In this document: positions 13,285-26,830 of the stretch, one piece after another
How the letters are laid out: each line of letters starts with the position of its first letter
Numbering within the stretch: position 1 is the first letter of the stretch
Origin: Phymorhynchus buccinoides
Lineage: Eukaryota; Mollusca; Gastropoda; Neogastropoda; Raphitomidae
Assembly (NCBI GenBank): GCA_017654935.2
Contig: CM065698.1
Span: forward strand, 44,096,661 to 44,160,660
DNA length: 64,000 bases
Direction of reading: 5' to 3'
Program-made: the position numbers and the translations under genes
The notes under the pieces: generated by a model
What the model was told of the DNA's origin: nothing
The model's database searches: none
The model's input: the letters and a program-made list of their open reading frames with translations, nothing else

Positions 13285-13810
13285 TGTCACCCCCTGCCCC
13301 TCCTCCCCCTCTCTCTCTCTCTCATACTACATACTCTCCTCACTGACCAATGAAGGCCAACTGTCCCGGTGCAGCAACTCTCTGCACTACCCCTCGTCCT
13401 TGCCATAGTTGGGGAACTGGTTATTAACACGTCTTCTTAGTCATGTGTATCCACAGCTCTGCGCATGTACTTCGCCAATTCCTGATCTCATCTAAAACTA
13501 TCCATCTCTACCCTCCTCCCTCATGCACCCCTTCCTCCCTATTTACTGTCGTACCCCCTTCCTATTCTGCCCCCTCGTCGCTCTATACTCGCTCCTCTCT
13601 CACCGTTTCTCTCTACTACTCTCCCTGCGACCTCTCTAATATAACCCTCCCTCTTCGCTACTACAATCTCTCTCTCATACTCTCGCTCCTCTCATTCTCA
13701 CGTGACCAATGAAGGCAAACTCGTACCGGCTGAGCACTCTCCTGCCCACTCCCATGTACCTTGCCTAGTTGGAGTGTCCTTAGGCTGGAACTGGTCGTTC
13801 TTCATAAAGG
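13285..13810. repeat. Locally duplicated CT-rich segment
   Basis: The phrase GACCAATGAAGGC plus the following 80-90 bp (CCGGTGCAGCAACTCT, CCTTGCCATAGTTGG, GGAACTGGT) at 13337-13435 recurs in diverged form at 13702-13800, each preceded by a CT-rich tract. This is two copies of a unit of about 360 bp. Confidence 0.6.
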
Positions 13811-15500
13811 CTAATGATAATCCACAGATTGCGTGAGCCTACTTGTACAGACTCACCGGGCATAGTCCACAACACACTTAGCCAGCTGCGCCCGCTCCAC
13901 GCCTCCATGGATCGTTACTCAGACTCATTCGGTCTTTCCAGATATGTCGTGTCCCGACAAATATTGTCGTTCTTTTCTACTTCTCCAGCCATATAATTGT
14001 AGACACCCTGTATAGAGGTAAAAACAGTTCATGCGAGGGGTTTGACCATGCTCGCTGAACGTACTCAGGATTGAAAGCTTTTGTTCAGAAAGTCGTCAGA
14101 CGATATGGCCCTGTATAATCTCGCCTCATCCATGAAAATCACGGTCTCTAAAAAACACCTTTCATCACCATATGTCGCATTTTAGCACACAGTGAGTTAA
14201 ACACCTATGCTCACTACAAGAAATCCAATAATGGGTGCCAGCGCTGTATTATCCACATAGACCCTATGACTATCTACTTTGCGCGCCAAAATGTAAGGCA
14301 TAGACCTTATTTCTTCATATCATGCTCACAAGAAGCAATCCCAATACTGCAGATGGATTTTGTTCATTACATACCAGGAAAAAGCACTAATGGAAAATGA
14401 GTTTGATGAAACTATGGCTGGCCCCGCGTGATGAAGAGGGTTAATGCTACACCCTGTCAATTTTCGCGTAACATTCTTTTACCAATAAGCCAGTTCAGCA
14501 TGACTCCCTCGAACTATCAGCCGATGAAACGCTTTGAGAAAGAGTCTTATCAGTCGCATTTGGCTATTTGTCTATCCGAATCACAGTCCTTAAAAAAACT
14601 AATTTAATCAGCCACTGTCGCCCTCTTGAGACGCACACAATTGATCTAACACCAATGGTTACTAAAAGGCATCAGATTAGACGGTCTAGCTGCACCATAT
14701 TACCTTATAGTCTGTTTTTGCTAATCTTTTGGAGGATAAGTACGTCAGGCCCCTATTTTATGCAGTCACAGATGAATCCCAATATGCTAGACGCCAAATC
14801 TTTTTTTTTACCCGAGATAACAGTTTAATGGGCTACATTTCTGGGCTGAGCGAATGGCTTGCGCCTTGAAAAATCAACAACTGCACACAATCGATGGCCA
14901 GATTCTAAAACGAGCAGATGATATGATAGAAATTTTGAACACTATACATCACCCTATCCTAGCATACACAGATCACACATAACACTGGAAATTATTTTTA
15001 ATGTGAGTCACACACTTCACGACTCGCCGGAAGATATCAGAGTGAGCATGGCACGCCAAGCGCCTGTCATTTCAGCGATTGCGCGAGAATGTGTTATGTC
15101 ACCCATAGCGTGCACCCAGATGGCACTGCCTAATACTGCGTACCGATGTGATCAGAGGGACGCACTGGCCCTCACCTGCCTACATTTTATACAGCCACGA
15201 GAAGCACGCCACCCACGCTACTGCTTAATCCAGCCCTAGGCAAGTCTCTTTGGTGACTGCAAGGCGACCTCATGACAAACCCGTAAGTCTGATCTGTCGT
15301 GACTTTTGCTACTCTTAAACTAAACCCTCCCGGATAACGATTTCCGAGCAAACCAACGTCAAGTAAACACGGTAGCTACGCCCGCACCCCCATGAAGAAT
15401 GGGGTTTGATTGGAGGGGTTAGCGTTTGTTAGCGACAGCACCCCCCACAAAAAGTAGTGCTTCCTATAACTACTTCTTTATTAATGAGCCCCAAGTCTTA
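13811..15500. other. No gene seen; decayed MITE copy
   Basis: About 14600-14830 is an inverted, heavily diverged copy of the TTAA-type MITE found cleanly at 30622-30869: it shares ATTTTATGCAGTCACAGA, GAATCCCAATATGC and AGGCATCAGATTAG. The rest gives no exon. Short frames are fragmentary and have no recognisable domain. Confidence 0.45.
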
Positions 15501-15504
15501 AGGC

Positions 15505-15985
15505 GTTTTTTAACCCTTCACTGACCCAGCCCAATATACTTTAAGCCCAAAAATCGTCATTAAATTCTACCGTCGGTATCTCAACAAAATCTATTGCAGT
15601 ACTCTGGGCGCAGGATTCTTCTGCCTGACCATAATATAAAATTACACGAATCTACTACCTTACTTACCCAAACCTAAAACAATAGGCCACATCCTTTGGA
15701 TAATAGACCCCAATTTGATCTTTTTTTTGAATCGCCCGATATTAAGTGACATGGGTGTAACCCTTCACCGCCAGCCACTATTTACAGCCGAACATATTCT
15801 CATATAAATTGTAAACCTAGTGCGTAGAGGCACAAAATCTCATTTCTAGATTGCAGTTGGGATTACTTCTGTGACTGATATAAAATAAGGTCTAATCCTA
15901 CTTCCAAAACCTAAAGACAATAGGTAACTTTTGGGATCGGATAATAGACCCCCAATTTCGCATGCATTATTTTTTAGTGAACATA
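15505..15985 (+). mobile_element. Two adjacent decayed copies of the TTAA-type MITE
   Basis: Each copy shows the landmarks TAACCCTTCACNG, GGATTCTTCTG or GGATTACTTCTG, a TATAAAAT word and GATAATAGACCCCCAATTT. They match 30622-30869 but with many indels. A further 3' end of the family (GACTTTGGCCGCTAGTGAAA) is at about 16150-16205. Confidence 0.6.
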
Positions 15986-16205
15986 AGAGTTCTTTCTTCC
16001 TCTTCTCTATAATTGTTTAACGAACATTCATACGCATAAAGTGTTAAAACATAGCCTTAAATCACTGTAGCCCGTGCCCACCTACCTAAAATGCCCCGAA
16101 CATTATCAGACCTGGTGAACAGGCGTTAATAAGCAAGCTGATAAGATGTTTTAAATCACTGACAGGCTGCTTAAAATGCCCGACTTTGGCCGCTAGTGAA
16201 AGGGC

Positions 16206-18080
16206 CTTAAAAGACTTCTCATTCAACATTTCACAAAAAAACCCAAACTTCTATGATGATACTGAGTATAATACACACAAGAACACCGCATTCAGAAATA
16301 CACTGCAAGAGTGTCTCACACACAGAGACTTAGCCCTACACGCACCCAGAGATACCTCCCCTGAGAACTACAGCTTCCTCCGATTCAAGCTAGGCTACAC
16401 CATAAGCATTAGTCATACTTAAAGCACACACCGAGGAGCATAAAAACTTTTTTCTTTCTTTTTTTTTTTTGGAGCAGGACGCCCGCGAGCCCGCGCGCTC
16501 CTATAAAAAATAACTTATCCGCTATTGTGTTTAAAAATTCGCAGCTGACGTCTACTAGGCTGTTAGCACTCCGCTCCGCCAACGGCATTACGCCTCCAGC
16601 GCATCGTCCACCCCCCCCCCCCCCACACCATCTTTACTCAATATACCCTACTAATGTCCCATACTGCTGTAACTTGTTCTCAGCACCGGAGGACGCCCTA
16701 AACAGATTTCAACCCAGGCGCGCCCCTCGCATTTGAATCGACCGGTAAGTATGCCACAGATAGCGCGGAGGGGGGATTTTTTTTTTTTTGGGGTCGGGGG
16801 GGGGGCGAGGGTTGTTTCCCTTCTTTTCCCCAATATGGCCGCGAGACAGCAGGCTCGCCACCCACCGCGTATAGCCATAAGCATGTCCTTCCTTACTGCG
16901 TAGTTGGACTGAGCTGTGACCCGCCATATAACTTGGCGATCGGTTGCGCTTGGGAGCCGCTTGATATGCCCTATAAACTGCTTGGAGACAGCACCCGCTA
17001 CAGCGTGCAACTATGAGTTTTTGTTGCGACAGATAGGCCAGAGACACAGCCAGACTCACTCGTAGAATTCTCCCGATCTCCCTTTTTCCCCCCTTCCTTC
17101 CTTTTTTTTCCCCTTTTTCCTTATGATACCTGCGCCCATGTGATCCGGAAACGATAGCCATCATAGCCCGCCATTACTTTCCATTCATAGTCGTGCGGGG
17201 CCGATAGCCCGGAATTCATTCAATTATTATCAATGACCCCGAAGGCAGGAGAGACAGAGGAGAGGAAATAAAGATACAGAATGGCAACCTCCTTATAAGT
17301 ACCTTCAAAAATCATCAAAATGAAGTACTTAAATAGAGCGAGGCAAGTTGTATAAGCGGAGAACAATTATAACTTACAAAGAGTGCCGAATGCTTTCAGA
17401 GAAGTAGGCATTAAAATGCGACGCGAGCTATTAATAATTACGCCGGGGGTTTTTTGTGATCGGTGGCTGGGCACGGGTCATTATAAAGCGAATCATCCAC
17501 TGTATGCGTACAGAGCATAAATATCTCCTTAACGTTTTTTTCTATCTCTGTGCCCTGATACAGCAAGAACAGTAGATCTCACTCGTAGAACTATCTCCTC
17601 CGTCTTCATCCTGAGCCATGACAAGGTAGAAGTATGATCTATAGGCGTTGCTGCCAGTTCATGCGGAGGCCGCTAGATGAATCTCGAACTCGCTTGGAGA
17701 GCGTCGTCCAGGAGGAGATACTAGCCCGGCTCTACAAGAGCGCCGCACTAGCACGGCTCACTTAGGAAGGCGGCAGGTTGAAGCCGTGCTAGGCTGGCGA
17801 TGAAGGCGCCGAACCCGCAACAACACCACCGTTGACCGGACCCTTCACCAGAACGCCCTGACAGCCCGCCCCCGCGCCGAAGTACTCCCCGCCCTCCTGC
17901 CCATGCCACCAAGAAAGAAAAGAAGATGATTGCATCGATGATGAATTAACGCTGATGAGGCAGGAGGAGGATGACCGCAAGGTAGATGCCATGATCGATG
18001 ATGAACCCGAACAGCCACGCGTGGGCCGCCCTACTAGCCGCCCGCGACAGCCGCCAAGGGGAGCTCCTCCCGCCCTCCTT
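16206..18080. other. No gene seen
   Basis: Mixed sequence with homopolymer runs (T near 16458, C near 16611, T and G near 16777-16804). Short frames on both strands lack splice context and homology. I assign nothing. Confidence 0.45.
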
Positions 18081-18084
18081 TGAA

Positions 18085-18587
18085 AGAAGAAAAAGATGAA
18101 GAAAGAAGAAGAAGAATGATTGATGATAGATGGTGATAAAGAAAACACCCGAAAGCGGTAGCATAATACTCCACCTAAAATCTACAACACAAGCAGCAGT
18201 CTATACGTCCATCATGGGAAGCCCGGGGCTACCTATGCGGGTTTTTGGGATACTATTAGATGATGATCATGACGATGACGGCACGAGCATGCACGCCGAC
18301 GCCTTTGATGCATGATGGACGATGGTGATGAGGATGCATGAGGTAGTGGCCATTGCATATGATGCTAATGATGATAAGGATGATGATGTATTTACTACGA
18401 CGACGATCGATGATGATGATGATGGTGTGATGATGCGCGCATTGTGATACGAATGATGATGGCTGGTGGTGATGATGATGAATGCATTAAAGTAATGGAT
18501 GATGTCATGCATGATGATGATGATTTTTTGTTTTTCTTTTTTGATTGTGATGCTGATGGCCGATAGCCGATGTATGATGATGGTGCG

Positions 18588-18620
<33 letters not shown>

Positions 18621-18630
18621 GCAATGCAAA
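18085..18630. repeat. (GAT)n-rich trinucleotide region
   Basis: Dispersed and clustered GAT/ATG triplets, densest at 18395-18510 and 18580-18620. Minus-strand frames give Ser/His/Ile runs and are simple-repeat artefacts. Confidence 0.85.
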
Positions 18631-20980
18631 TGAGGATGATGCATCCTCAGCAGCAGCGTGCAGCGGGGCGTCACTGCCAGTCAGCCGTATGCCTACTTGA
18701 CGCATCTAACTATAACGCCTCCCTTTAATTAGACTGCTGATCTTGAGTGTCTGTGACCTGACAACCAGGTCCTTGACTGCAGTTGTGAATCAGGCTGAGC
18801 CGGATGAGCGGAGCAGCGCCCACTGGAGCGATCCTCAGCAAGAACAAACAGGCGAAACAGATGCACCTTCCTAAAACCACTTTACACGCTAGCCAATCGC
18901 AATGCGCAAACATTCTTTTACCATCATAAAGCGTTAACCCAGTAAGTCAGCAATAGCAAAAAATAATTAATTTATTAACATTTCGTCTTGCAAATCATCT
19001 GATCAGGGAAAGCAACGCCACGGAGATGGACGCGACCAGAAAAAGCCAAACATGCGAACAGATGCCTCCTTACTATTAAACCCTTCCAACGCACCTAGCC
19101 ATTTTTTTCGCAGGCTAACAAGTTTACATTAAACTTACCCCAGGTATAGGATATAGAATAGATTTTCGTCTGAGCAACTATCTCCGGCCACCCGGTACAT
19201 CTTGTCAAGGCCATTTCGCCCCATAAAATAGCGGCCCTGACCCATTAACCTCCCCCCAAAATTATAAACATTTTAAGCCGTCACTGCTAAGTACCAGACC
19301 CTCATTTGATGCCTATTTAATAACATGCGGTCGTCGAAATGAATTGACATGAAATCTTTTCAAAGTTACATTTTAATATTTACATCGCTCTTATTCAACA
19401 TAGATTCATGATTTCTCTCAGACAGCCATGCCCAAAACATTCTTATTTTTTTTGCGCGGCGTAAAGGAAAGCAAAAAAACTCCCAAAAAAAATAACAGGT
19501 AAAATCACATAGATCAAAGAACAACTAGATTACAAAAAAGCCTAAAGCAAAACCATCTACTAGTAATAGCACTTCCCAATAGTTGAGCCCGATCAGCATA
19601 TAGCTTTAGACAACTCTACTCAGCCTATGCTTAATTTACTGCCGTACCATATCTAAAATAATAATCCTTGCGTATTATATAACTACGAAAAAAGTCACCA
19701 TATTGATTCATTCGATATTTAGTAGAGCTAATATCAATGGGCCCCATATCTAATAGTAAGCTGATGAATTAGCATAATTTATCATTACAAAGACATTAGT
19801 TTCCAAGTATTTAGCTTTTCCCAATGAATGATTGAGCCTCGTATTCTTGTACACTTAAGCTAACTATCGACTAACATAGCATCTACTGGCATACTGTAAC
19901 ATGCGCCATGTGTTAATATCATATCGTAAACCGGTGCCAGAGGCCGACAGTGAGCGGTGAAAGAGGGTTTAAGGCGAAACACTATGAATTCACTCCCCAA
20001 CTTGCTATCCTCGCTACTCTAATCTCTTCTTCCTTCTTACTTCTTCTTCTTCTTCCCACTACACTTCCTTGCTCCAAATTTTGACAGACAAGCCAGACAC
20101 ACTGTGTACTATGCAGCCAAACAGAAAACAAAAATAATCAGACAATATGAATAACAGCCGCCTCTATTTTCTGTTGAGACGTAAAAGCCAACAATGAAGT
20201 TTGGGACTTCTATCTACACTTTGCCTTATCGGCCCCTCTACCTAGACTCTATCAGGCCAGACAGACAGACAGAACTAGAGAAGCAGACAGGCGACGACAC
20301 AAACACACCATTTGAAACATTTCGATGCTATTGAGGGAAGGTAACAAGGCCGCAAAATATTAAGGTGAAAAAATAAGCTGCACAAGAGCCGGCTTGTTTA
20401 CATTTGCCCCTCGAACTAAAAGAATGCAAAAACATAATTAAAGCTACAATAATGCAACAAAAAGCAACAGGAAACTGTATTATTTAAAAACATTATATAC
20501 TGTAACAAACACCACCATCCCATCCTAGCCCCACACCTACCCCCAACCTCGCACACAACACAGTAATTCCACATGCAACTAACATAAATTGAATTAAAAA
20601 AGAATAAAAGAAACATAAAGGGAAAAAAAAAAAAACCAGGATTACCATCTAGCGAGGAAGAAGAAAATAATCTAACAGAATGCTATTAGAGCGTATGCAC
20701 ATAACAATAACACACCAAGCCAATTACTTTGCTTACTCCCCATCTTCCCCTCCCCCCCTCTCCTCCCCACTAAAACTAAAACAACCTCATGTTGCGTACA
20801 CAAGATTTACGTCACAAAACTCAGAGCTAAGAACCTTTGCTGCGTGTCAAGGACATATAGCAGAAACCAGATGACTTCCTTGAAGGGTTGCTGAATACCA
20901 TGGCTCCTTGGCCCCTCCCCTCCCCACTCCATTCGAGTTCGCTCTGGCCCTAGCTGAAGGCAGGTACTCAGTAACTAGTG
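18631..20980. other. No gene seen
   Basis: AT-moderate sequence with scattered MITE-like words (TTTGATGCC near 19308, GTGAGCGGTGAAAGAGGG near 19950) that look like remnants of the TTAA-type MITE. No exon-like segment found. Confidence 0.45.
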
Positions 20981-20994
20981 TTATGTGACGACAC

Positions 20995-21115
20995 ACAATA
21001 CCCACACACACACACATACACACACAAGTGTATAACATAACATTACACACACACTACACATACACACACTATACACACACACACACTACATACACACACA
21101 CACTACACACAAGCC
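20995..21115. repeat. (CA)n microsatellite
   Basis: Interrupted CA array with ACTACA variants. It is followed by an ATC/CAT trinucleotide patch at about 21185-21350. Confidence 0.85.
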
Positions 21116-21184
21116 AAGCGCGCGGTCAGACACACAACCACAACACCACATCAGTCATCATTTTTCATCCTCTTCACCTATTTC

Positions 21185-21350
21185 TAATCATAATCATCAT
21201 CATCATCAACCATCCCACTTATCCTACCGAATCATTCGTCTGAGATGCATGCCAGGATGAGCACACTGAAGATGAAGAAGGCCCCCCGCATGATGCCAAG
21301 CCATCATCATCACTCATCATCATCATCATCATGCATCACTCACCACCCAT
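21185..21350. repeat. (CAT)n trinucleotide patches
   Basis: Two CAT-rich clusters (21188-21212 and 21300-21340) around a short unique segment. Confidence 0.75.
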
Positions 21351-22675
21351 CCCATACCGTCTAACCGTACGAAAGATGCAAGAGTCTGATGGACAGCCCC
21401 ACACTGAAGTATGAAGAACGCGCCACCAATGCATGCCCCTACCAGGCACCAGCACACCCTCTACACCATCCAGCCACGCCTGAGGTCTTTGTTTTTTTTT
21501 TTGGGGATGCAAGGAAACCTTGACCAGGGCGAGCTAATAGTCTGATACTCGCGGCCTTAACTTCCATCAGCAGTCATGCGGTCAGCCACCACCAGGCTGC
21601 GAAGTTAAGGCCACCGATGCAATAGTTACTACAGTTACTCCGCCTCAGCCATCACGAGATGGGGCCACACTCGCGCCAATGTCCGGACCCTAAACTCTGC
21701 CAACGTTAAGACAAGGCAGAGTTCAGTTATTTACCAATCGCATAGTAGGCAACACTCCCTAATTTTGACCTCGAGAAAAATAGCCAAAAAATGTCGTCTA
21801 TGGGGCAAGCTAATCGCGCCGTATTTATATGGAAGGTAGGAGACACTCGCCGTAGTCCGCGAATATCGAGACGCAGGGCGCAAAATTTAGGTGACAATTG
21901 TTTTGTCATCACACCTATTATGCTTGTTCCCCCCCCCCCTGGGGATCATCTAATGAACCTTCTACCGAAGCCGACCCAGTATAGATTCTTAGACATCGCG
22001 CTGACTAGGTAGCACACGCCTTCCTCGATAGTTTTGACTTGCCCTGAACAGCAGTTATGCCACACAAAGCGAGGATATGTTCTATCTTCGACCGTACTCC
22101 CTCCCCAAGCATACCAAACACAACTATGGCCGCCGAACAGCGGAGCCAAATGCGATAACATACCGAAGCCACACGCCAGTCCCAAGGTAATAATTATTGC
22201 ATCAAAGTGTGGAAAAATACTAAAAACGCCACGCCCGCAGCAGGTTGATGCAGAAAAACAAGAATGGAAACAAACAGATGCCCTTTGTATCTAGACCAGG
22301 ACTACGATGTTGGCGTGCATACACCGAGCCTTGAGAGCGGAGTCTGTAACAAGGGAAGCTCTCAAAAGCGGATACGGCTTCACACTGTCAGCCTAACAAT
22401 AATATGTACCAGTAAGGCTCACTACATGTCGTAGTAAGGCCATGAGTGCTGAAGTCCACTACGTTTTCACATCTCAGCCTACTATTACTAAGATAGGGCC
22501 CCCCTCCAACTGCGCCTGGTTGACGCATTTGTCCGCCCACCCTCTCTGTAGATCAGAAAACAATCCAGGTTCCTGAAATGATTTTACGTATATTTCAATC
22601 CACCATAATATCCTAGTATCCTAGTACAGCAGTCGCTAGCTAAGGCACTGAATTCGTTAAGGCACACAGTACCCA
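21351..22675. other. No gene seen
   Basis: Non-repetitive by eye apart from a C run near 21931. The short inverted pair GCGGCCTTAACTTC (21551) and GAAGTTAAGGCC (21601) could mark a small hairpin or TIR element. No supported coding exon. Confidence 0.4.
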
Positions 22676-22679
22676 AAAT

Positions 22680-22865
22680 CCCCACACACACAGCACGCCC
22701 ACACGCGACACACACAAGCACACAGCCCACACACACACACAAACACACACACACATACTCACACACATATATTCAATACCCCCCCCCCCCAACACACACA
22801 CACTACACACACACACACACACACACACACAAAACACACACACACACACACACACGCACGCACGC
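22680..22865. repeat. (CA)n microsatellite with C run
   Basis: CA array interrupted by a poly-C tract at 22780-22790. Minus-strand Cys/Val frames are repeat artefacts. Confidence 0.9.
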
Positions 22866-23289
22866 CCGCCCACAAACCACCCAAAGCAACCCCGACAACA
22901 CCCAACCTTCTGCAATCAGTTCGTTCATCAGTCCACTCCAAGGAACCGTCTATGCGTTCATCAGGATACCAGCCCCAATCTAGTCCGTCCGGGACCGTCC
23001 GTAGGATTTCGTAAAAGTCGAACGTGTACCTGCCTGGCATTTTTTTTTTTTTTTTTTTTGACCGAGCCAACTACTAGCAGAAGCTCTATACGCAGTAGCG
23101 TACATACACTGAGCCCCCGTGATATTGCTCGCCGCTCCCGTTTTGCCTTACTACGAAGGCCGGTCGGCTCTGAACGCAACGTGAATCGCCTTTCAGCCGT
23201 TGTAAGTGTAAGGAAGGAATTTGTAACGAGAAAGATATTACAGTACATGTTCGTCACAGGATTGCCATAGCCATAGGTATACTGACTGC

Positions 23290-23774
23290 ACACACGTCGC
23301 GAGCCACACACCACACACACACAGCCACACACATCACAACAAACAAACAAGCGCTCTTGTGCTGGCGCCCCCACACAGAACGCACGCATACGTATTGCAA
23401 CACAGACACAGACATACACACATACTACTTACATGCACACGCCCAGAAGACAGTAACAGACACATGACAATAGTACCCACATGCCCATCACAGGATAGAC
23501 AGACACACAGACAGACAGATACACACACACACACAACACACACACAGACACACACAGTGTTGCGAGCGCGGCCAAACACATCAAATACATGATGCATCAC
23601 ACAGACATACATACACTAAAACCCTTATCCCCCCCCCCCACTATACATCACATGCACGCGTTCCGCAGGATACAGAACACATGACATGATAGAACACTAA
23701 GTCCACAACGCCACACAAATGACAAACAGACAGGCCCACACACACACGACATACAGCACAACATACACACACAA

Positions 23775-23825
<51 letters not shown>

Positions 23826-23830
23826 CCACT
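23290..23830. repeat. Degenerate (CA)n array
   Basis: CA-rich in blocks (23295-23340, 23395-23430, 23500-23560 and 23735-23825), with CAGA tetramers and a C run near 23630. No gene. Confidence 0.85.
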
Positions 23831-24670
23831 GATCAACTAAGTTTCCCTCCCTCCTTTTCCCCCCATCTTGATAATAATGATACTGATATCTGTCCCCCCA
23901 AAAGATTTAAGCAAATGTACACATTTAGTTCAGTAGGACCTAATCAAGCAAAATCAATATTCTGGTTACCCTTTCACCGCAATGATCTGCCATTACGCCC
24001 ACCACAATCGGTTTTAACAACATGTCACTACAAGGCCACTCCAAATCAGGACGCCACTGCTCTTTTTTTTTTTTGGTTCGGTTTTTCCCTGCCTCGATTA
24101 CATGAAGCCTATATTTCCTTAAATATGTGCGTGAATGGGCGGTAAGAGATAGCGCCCTCTAATGTGTTATAACATGTCACAGACAGGAATTCTCAAAGAG
24201 TGCCGAGACAATTTTGTTATCTCTAACCCTCTCCCCCCGTTAAAAGTTAGAAAGGTATTCTTGCTATGCAAAATCGGCTGGCGGCGAACCCGAAAGGCGT
24301 TAATTAAGCATGATATTACAAAAGTAACTAGGATAATGTATGCATGCTCAGTCGATCTTCGCCCACCCTTTTTACTGCCAGGATAGCAGAGGAGAGCGAC
24401 GAACATCATGCCCATAATCAGCCGGCAACCGTACCTGGCCTAGAATATAGTGCATAAGTGAGATGCCTTGCCCCCCTAGGGCGAAAAACATTCCCACCAG
24501 CACTCATAAGTCATACAATCCAACCAGTTCTACTCACTCCCGGGACACTCGGCGTGACGACACGTTCAGCCGCACGTTTCTCTTGGCTGCTTTCGTCAGA
24601 GATGACGATGAGAGATATTCAGCCCTTCGTTTTCTGCAGGACCACATGCCAATCTGAACACACACACCCA
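23831..24670. other. No gene seen
   Basis: Ordinary complex sequence. Short frames on both strands overlap each other, and none has a recognisable domain or splice sites that join to anything nearby. Confidence 0.4.
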
Positions 24671-24694
24671 GGATATATAAATTTACAATGAAAA

Positions 24695-25200
24695 CGATTC
24701 TCCTCATCTACTCTCCTTCTCTCTAATACTTAGCTCTACTCCTCTCTCTGTCTCTCCTGATGAAAACGATTCTCTTCTCTACTCTCTGCTGGAAGGCTCT
24801 CTGTGATCGATCGTGTCGCCTGCGCCAAAAACGCATATCTCTCTACTTATACTATCTTCTCCTACTATCTTCTCTCCTCTACTCTACTCTTCTCCATCCC
24901 CCCCCACCAGCCCCTCTCTCATCTCTCCCCCCTCTCTCTACTACCTATCGTATCTGAATGTCTGTCTGTACATCTACAAACTCTCACTACTCTTTGAGGT
25001 GTAAAAAGATGCCCAATACTCTATACACTCATTCTACCTGCCTATCAAATAAAATGTTCGTTCGTTCGTTTCATCGTTAACTCTCTCTCTAACTCTCTCC
25101 CTCTCTCATCTCTCTCTAAACTTCTCTCTCTACTAACTACTATCTACTACTACTCCTCTACCCCTGCCCCTTCTGCGCCAAGTTCTCATCTCTCTCTACT
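24695..25200. repeat. CT/CTA-rich degenerate simple sequence
   Basis: Broken CT and ACT words over about 500 bp. A TTCGTTCGTTCG tract lies at 25059-25072, next to an AATAAAATG word. Confidence 0.75.
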
Positions 25201-25269
25201 GTCTCTCTGTGTCGCATGCCGCGTTCCACAAGCTGCCTCTTTGTTTGTCTCGTCTGTTTAAGTCGCTAT

Positions 25270-25985
25270 CTCTTTTTTTCTTGCTGTGTGTCATATACGT
25301 AGAATGTATGTGCAATAGGTTGAATAGCTCGTATGTATCGCGTGTGTGTTTAAGTAGCGCAGTGTCGTGAGTGCGTTTTTGGCGGGACAGACGCATTGTA
25401 TCTGCATTTATATATTGTGACTGTGTTAGGTGTGCGTTTTCTGTGCACGTAGCTCAAGATACAGTTTGTGGTTTGTGTGCTGTAACGCGCGTTTGATGCT
25501 TGACCATGCTTTGTGCTGTCGCTATGCGAGTTTCCGTTACCTCCTTTATTACGTGTGGTATGTGTTGCATCGCTGAAAAGCGTGTAGCATGTCGTTATGT
25601 GTGTGTTGTTTGGGTAAGACCATGACCATGCTTCGCCGCCGCCCCATAGCGCGCGCGTGGTGAATGTTTGTGCATGCTAACACTATGTAGCGCGGGGGAC
25701 TCTCTCTCTCTATTTTTCTCTCTACTAACTCTCTCTGAGCCTAGAGTGAGTCCGCAGAGTGTGTGTGTGATGCTCGTGTGGTGTGTGTTTTCTATGTGTA
25801 GTGTGTGTGTGCTGTAAGTGTGTGTTGTCGTGTGTGCTGCCTGTCTGATCATGATGTGTGTCTGCGTGTGATGAGTGTGTATGCGGTCAGCCCTACATAC
25901 TGAAGTGTTGTGCCTGCTGTTATTGTGCGTGCTGTTGTGCGCTGTGTGCGCGACGCGCGCATAGCACGTCTGTGTGCTGGTAGTG
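25270..25985. repeat. GT-rich degenerate sequence
   Basis: Broken TGTGTG words in a GC-moderate background, densest at 25750-25870. No gene was recognised. Confidence 0.6.
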
Positions 25986-26174
25986 AAGTTTAGTTGCCAT
26001 TAGGCCTACTTTTTTACTATTTGCCCTTGACAATGATCCGTTCGTCAGTTGACCTCAATGACCAGTAGCAAGTGATGGCCAGAGCTATCCACTTGCACCA
26101 ATTGTCAGTCTCCAGTGGTCCGAAAACTCCAACAAAGGATTGCTGATAAAAGGCACCAAGACAGAGGGACACCA

Positions 26175-26440
26175 TTAAAACGCACACACACACTCACAAC
26201 AACACACACACACACAGACCCACACACACAGACACACGCACACACACACACACAAACACACAAATGAGCACACAGACACAACGCCACATAATACATTGCA
26301 CCTCATACGCTCACAAAGCAACCACGCAATGCACACAAAAACACACCCACACACATAGATAAATACACACATTATGTGTGCACTTACTTACACGTACACA
26401 CACACATCCACACACACACATAAACACACACACAGTGCGT
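26175..26440. repeat. (CA)n microsatellite
   Basis: Interrupted CA array. Minus-strand Cys/Val frames are artefacts. It lies just downstream of the minus-strand exon at 26660. Confidence 0.9.
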
Positions 26441-26659
26441 GTTGAGCACTATGTATTCACAGCTTGCACTCACTCGCACGTATACACGTAGACACATATA
26501 TAAGCTTAAGCATTAAAATTCTCTCTCCCGCCCCACACGTTTACAAGCACAACATACCCCCTCCCCCTCCACAACACTCCTCCCACCCATATTATTACCT
26601 CCATTCCTACACTACCCTCACCCTCAGTCAAAGGGAAGCAAACTCAACCTCATCCTCAC

Positions 26660-26830
26660 ATTTTTCAAAGCCTGAACCAGTTTGGAGCTCTGCAGCCTAT
26701 GAAGGTCCATGGTTTGCGGGTTGTACTCCACCCCTACTTGAGAGCAGCTGGAGTAGGCGATGGGAGTCATGTTGGCTGGCATGGCGAGTCGGATTAGCCG
26801 GGCCACGTCATAGCTTAGAGCTTCGTCAAT
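26660..26830 (-). CDS. Internal exon of an unrecognised minus-strand gene (third exon found)
   Basis: 171 nt, exactly 57 codons, phase 0 at both ends. On the minus strand it follows an acceptor with a good pyrimidine tract (TTTTTTTACCTCCTCAG) and ends at a donor AAT|GTGAGG. The peptide starts IDEALSYDVARL, passes LIRLAMPANM and VGVEYNPQTM, and ends KLVQALKN. Codon use and the clean acceptor and donor argue for a real exon. It would follow the exon at 28721-28867 across a CT-filled intron. I do not recognise the family. The pattern GG-x-EF followed by RLIRLAMPA is faintly like the tail of some VWA-type domains, but that is only a suggestion. No stop codon is present, so coding should continue to lower coordinates, where I found no further exon. 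Confidence 0.72.
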
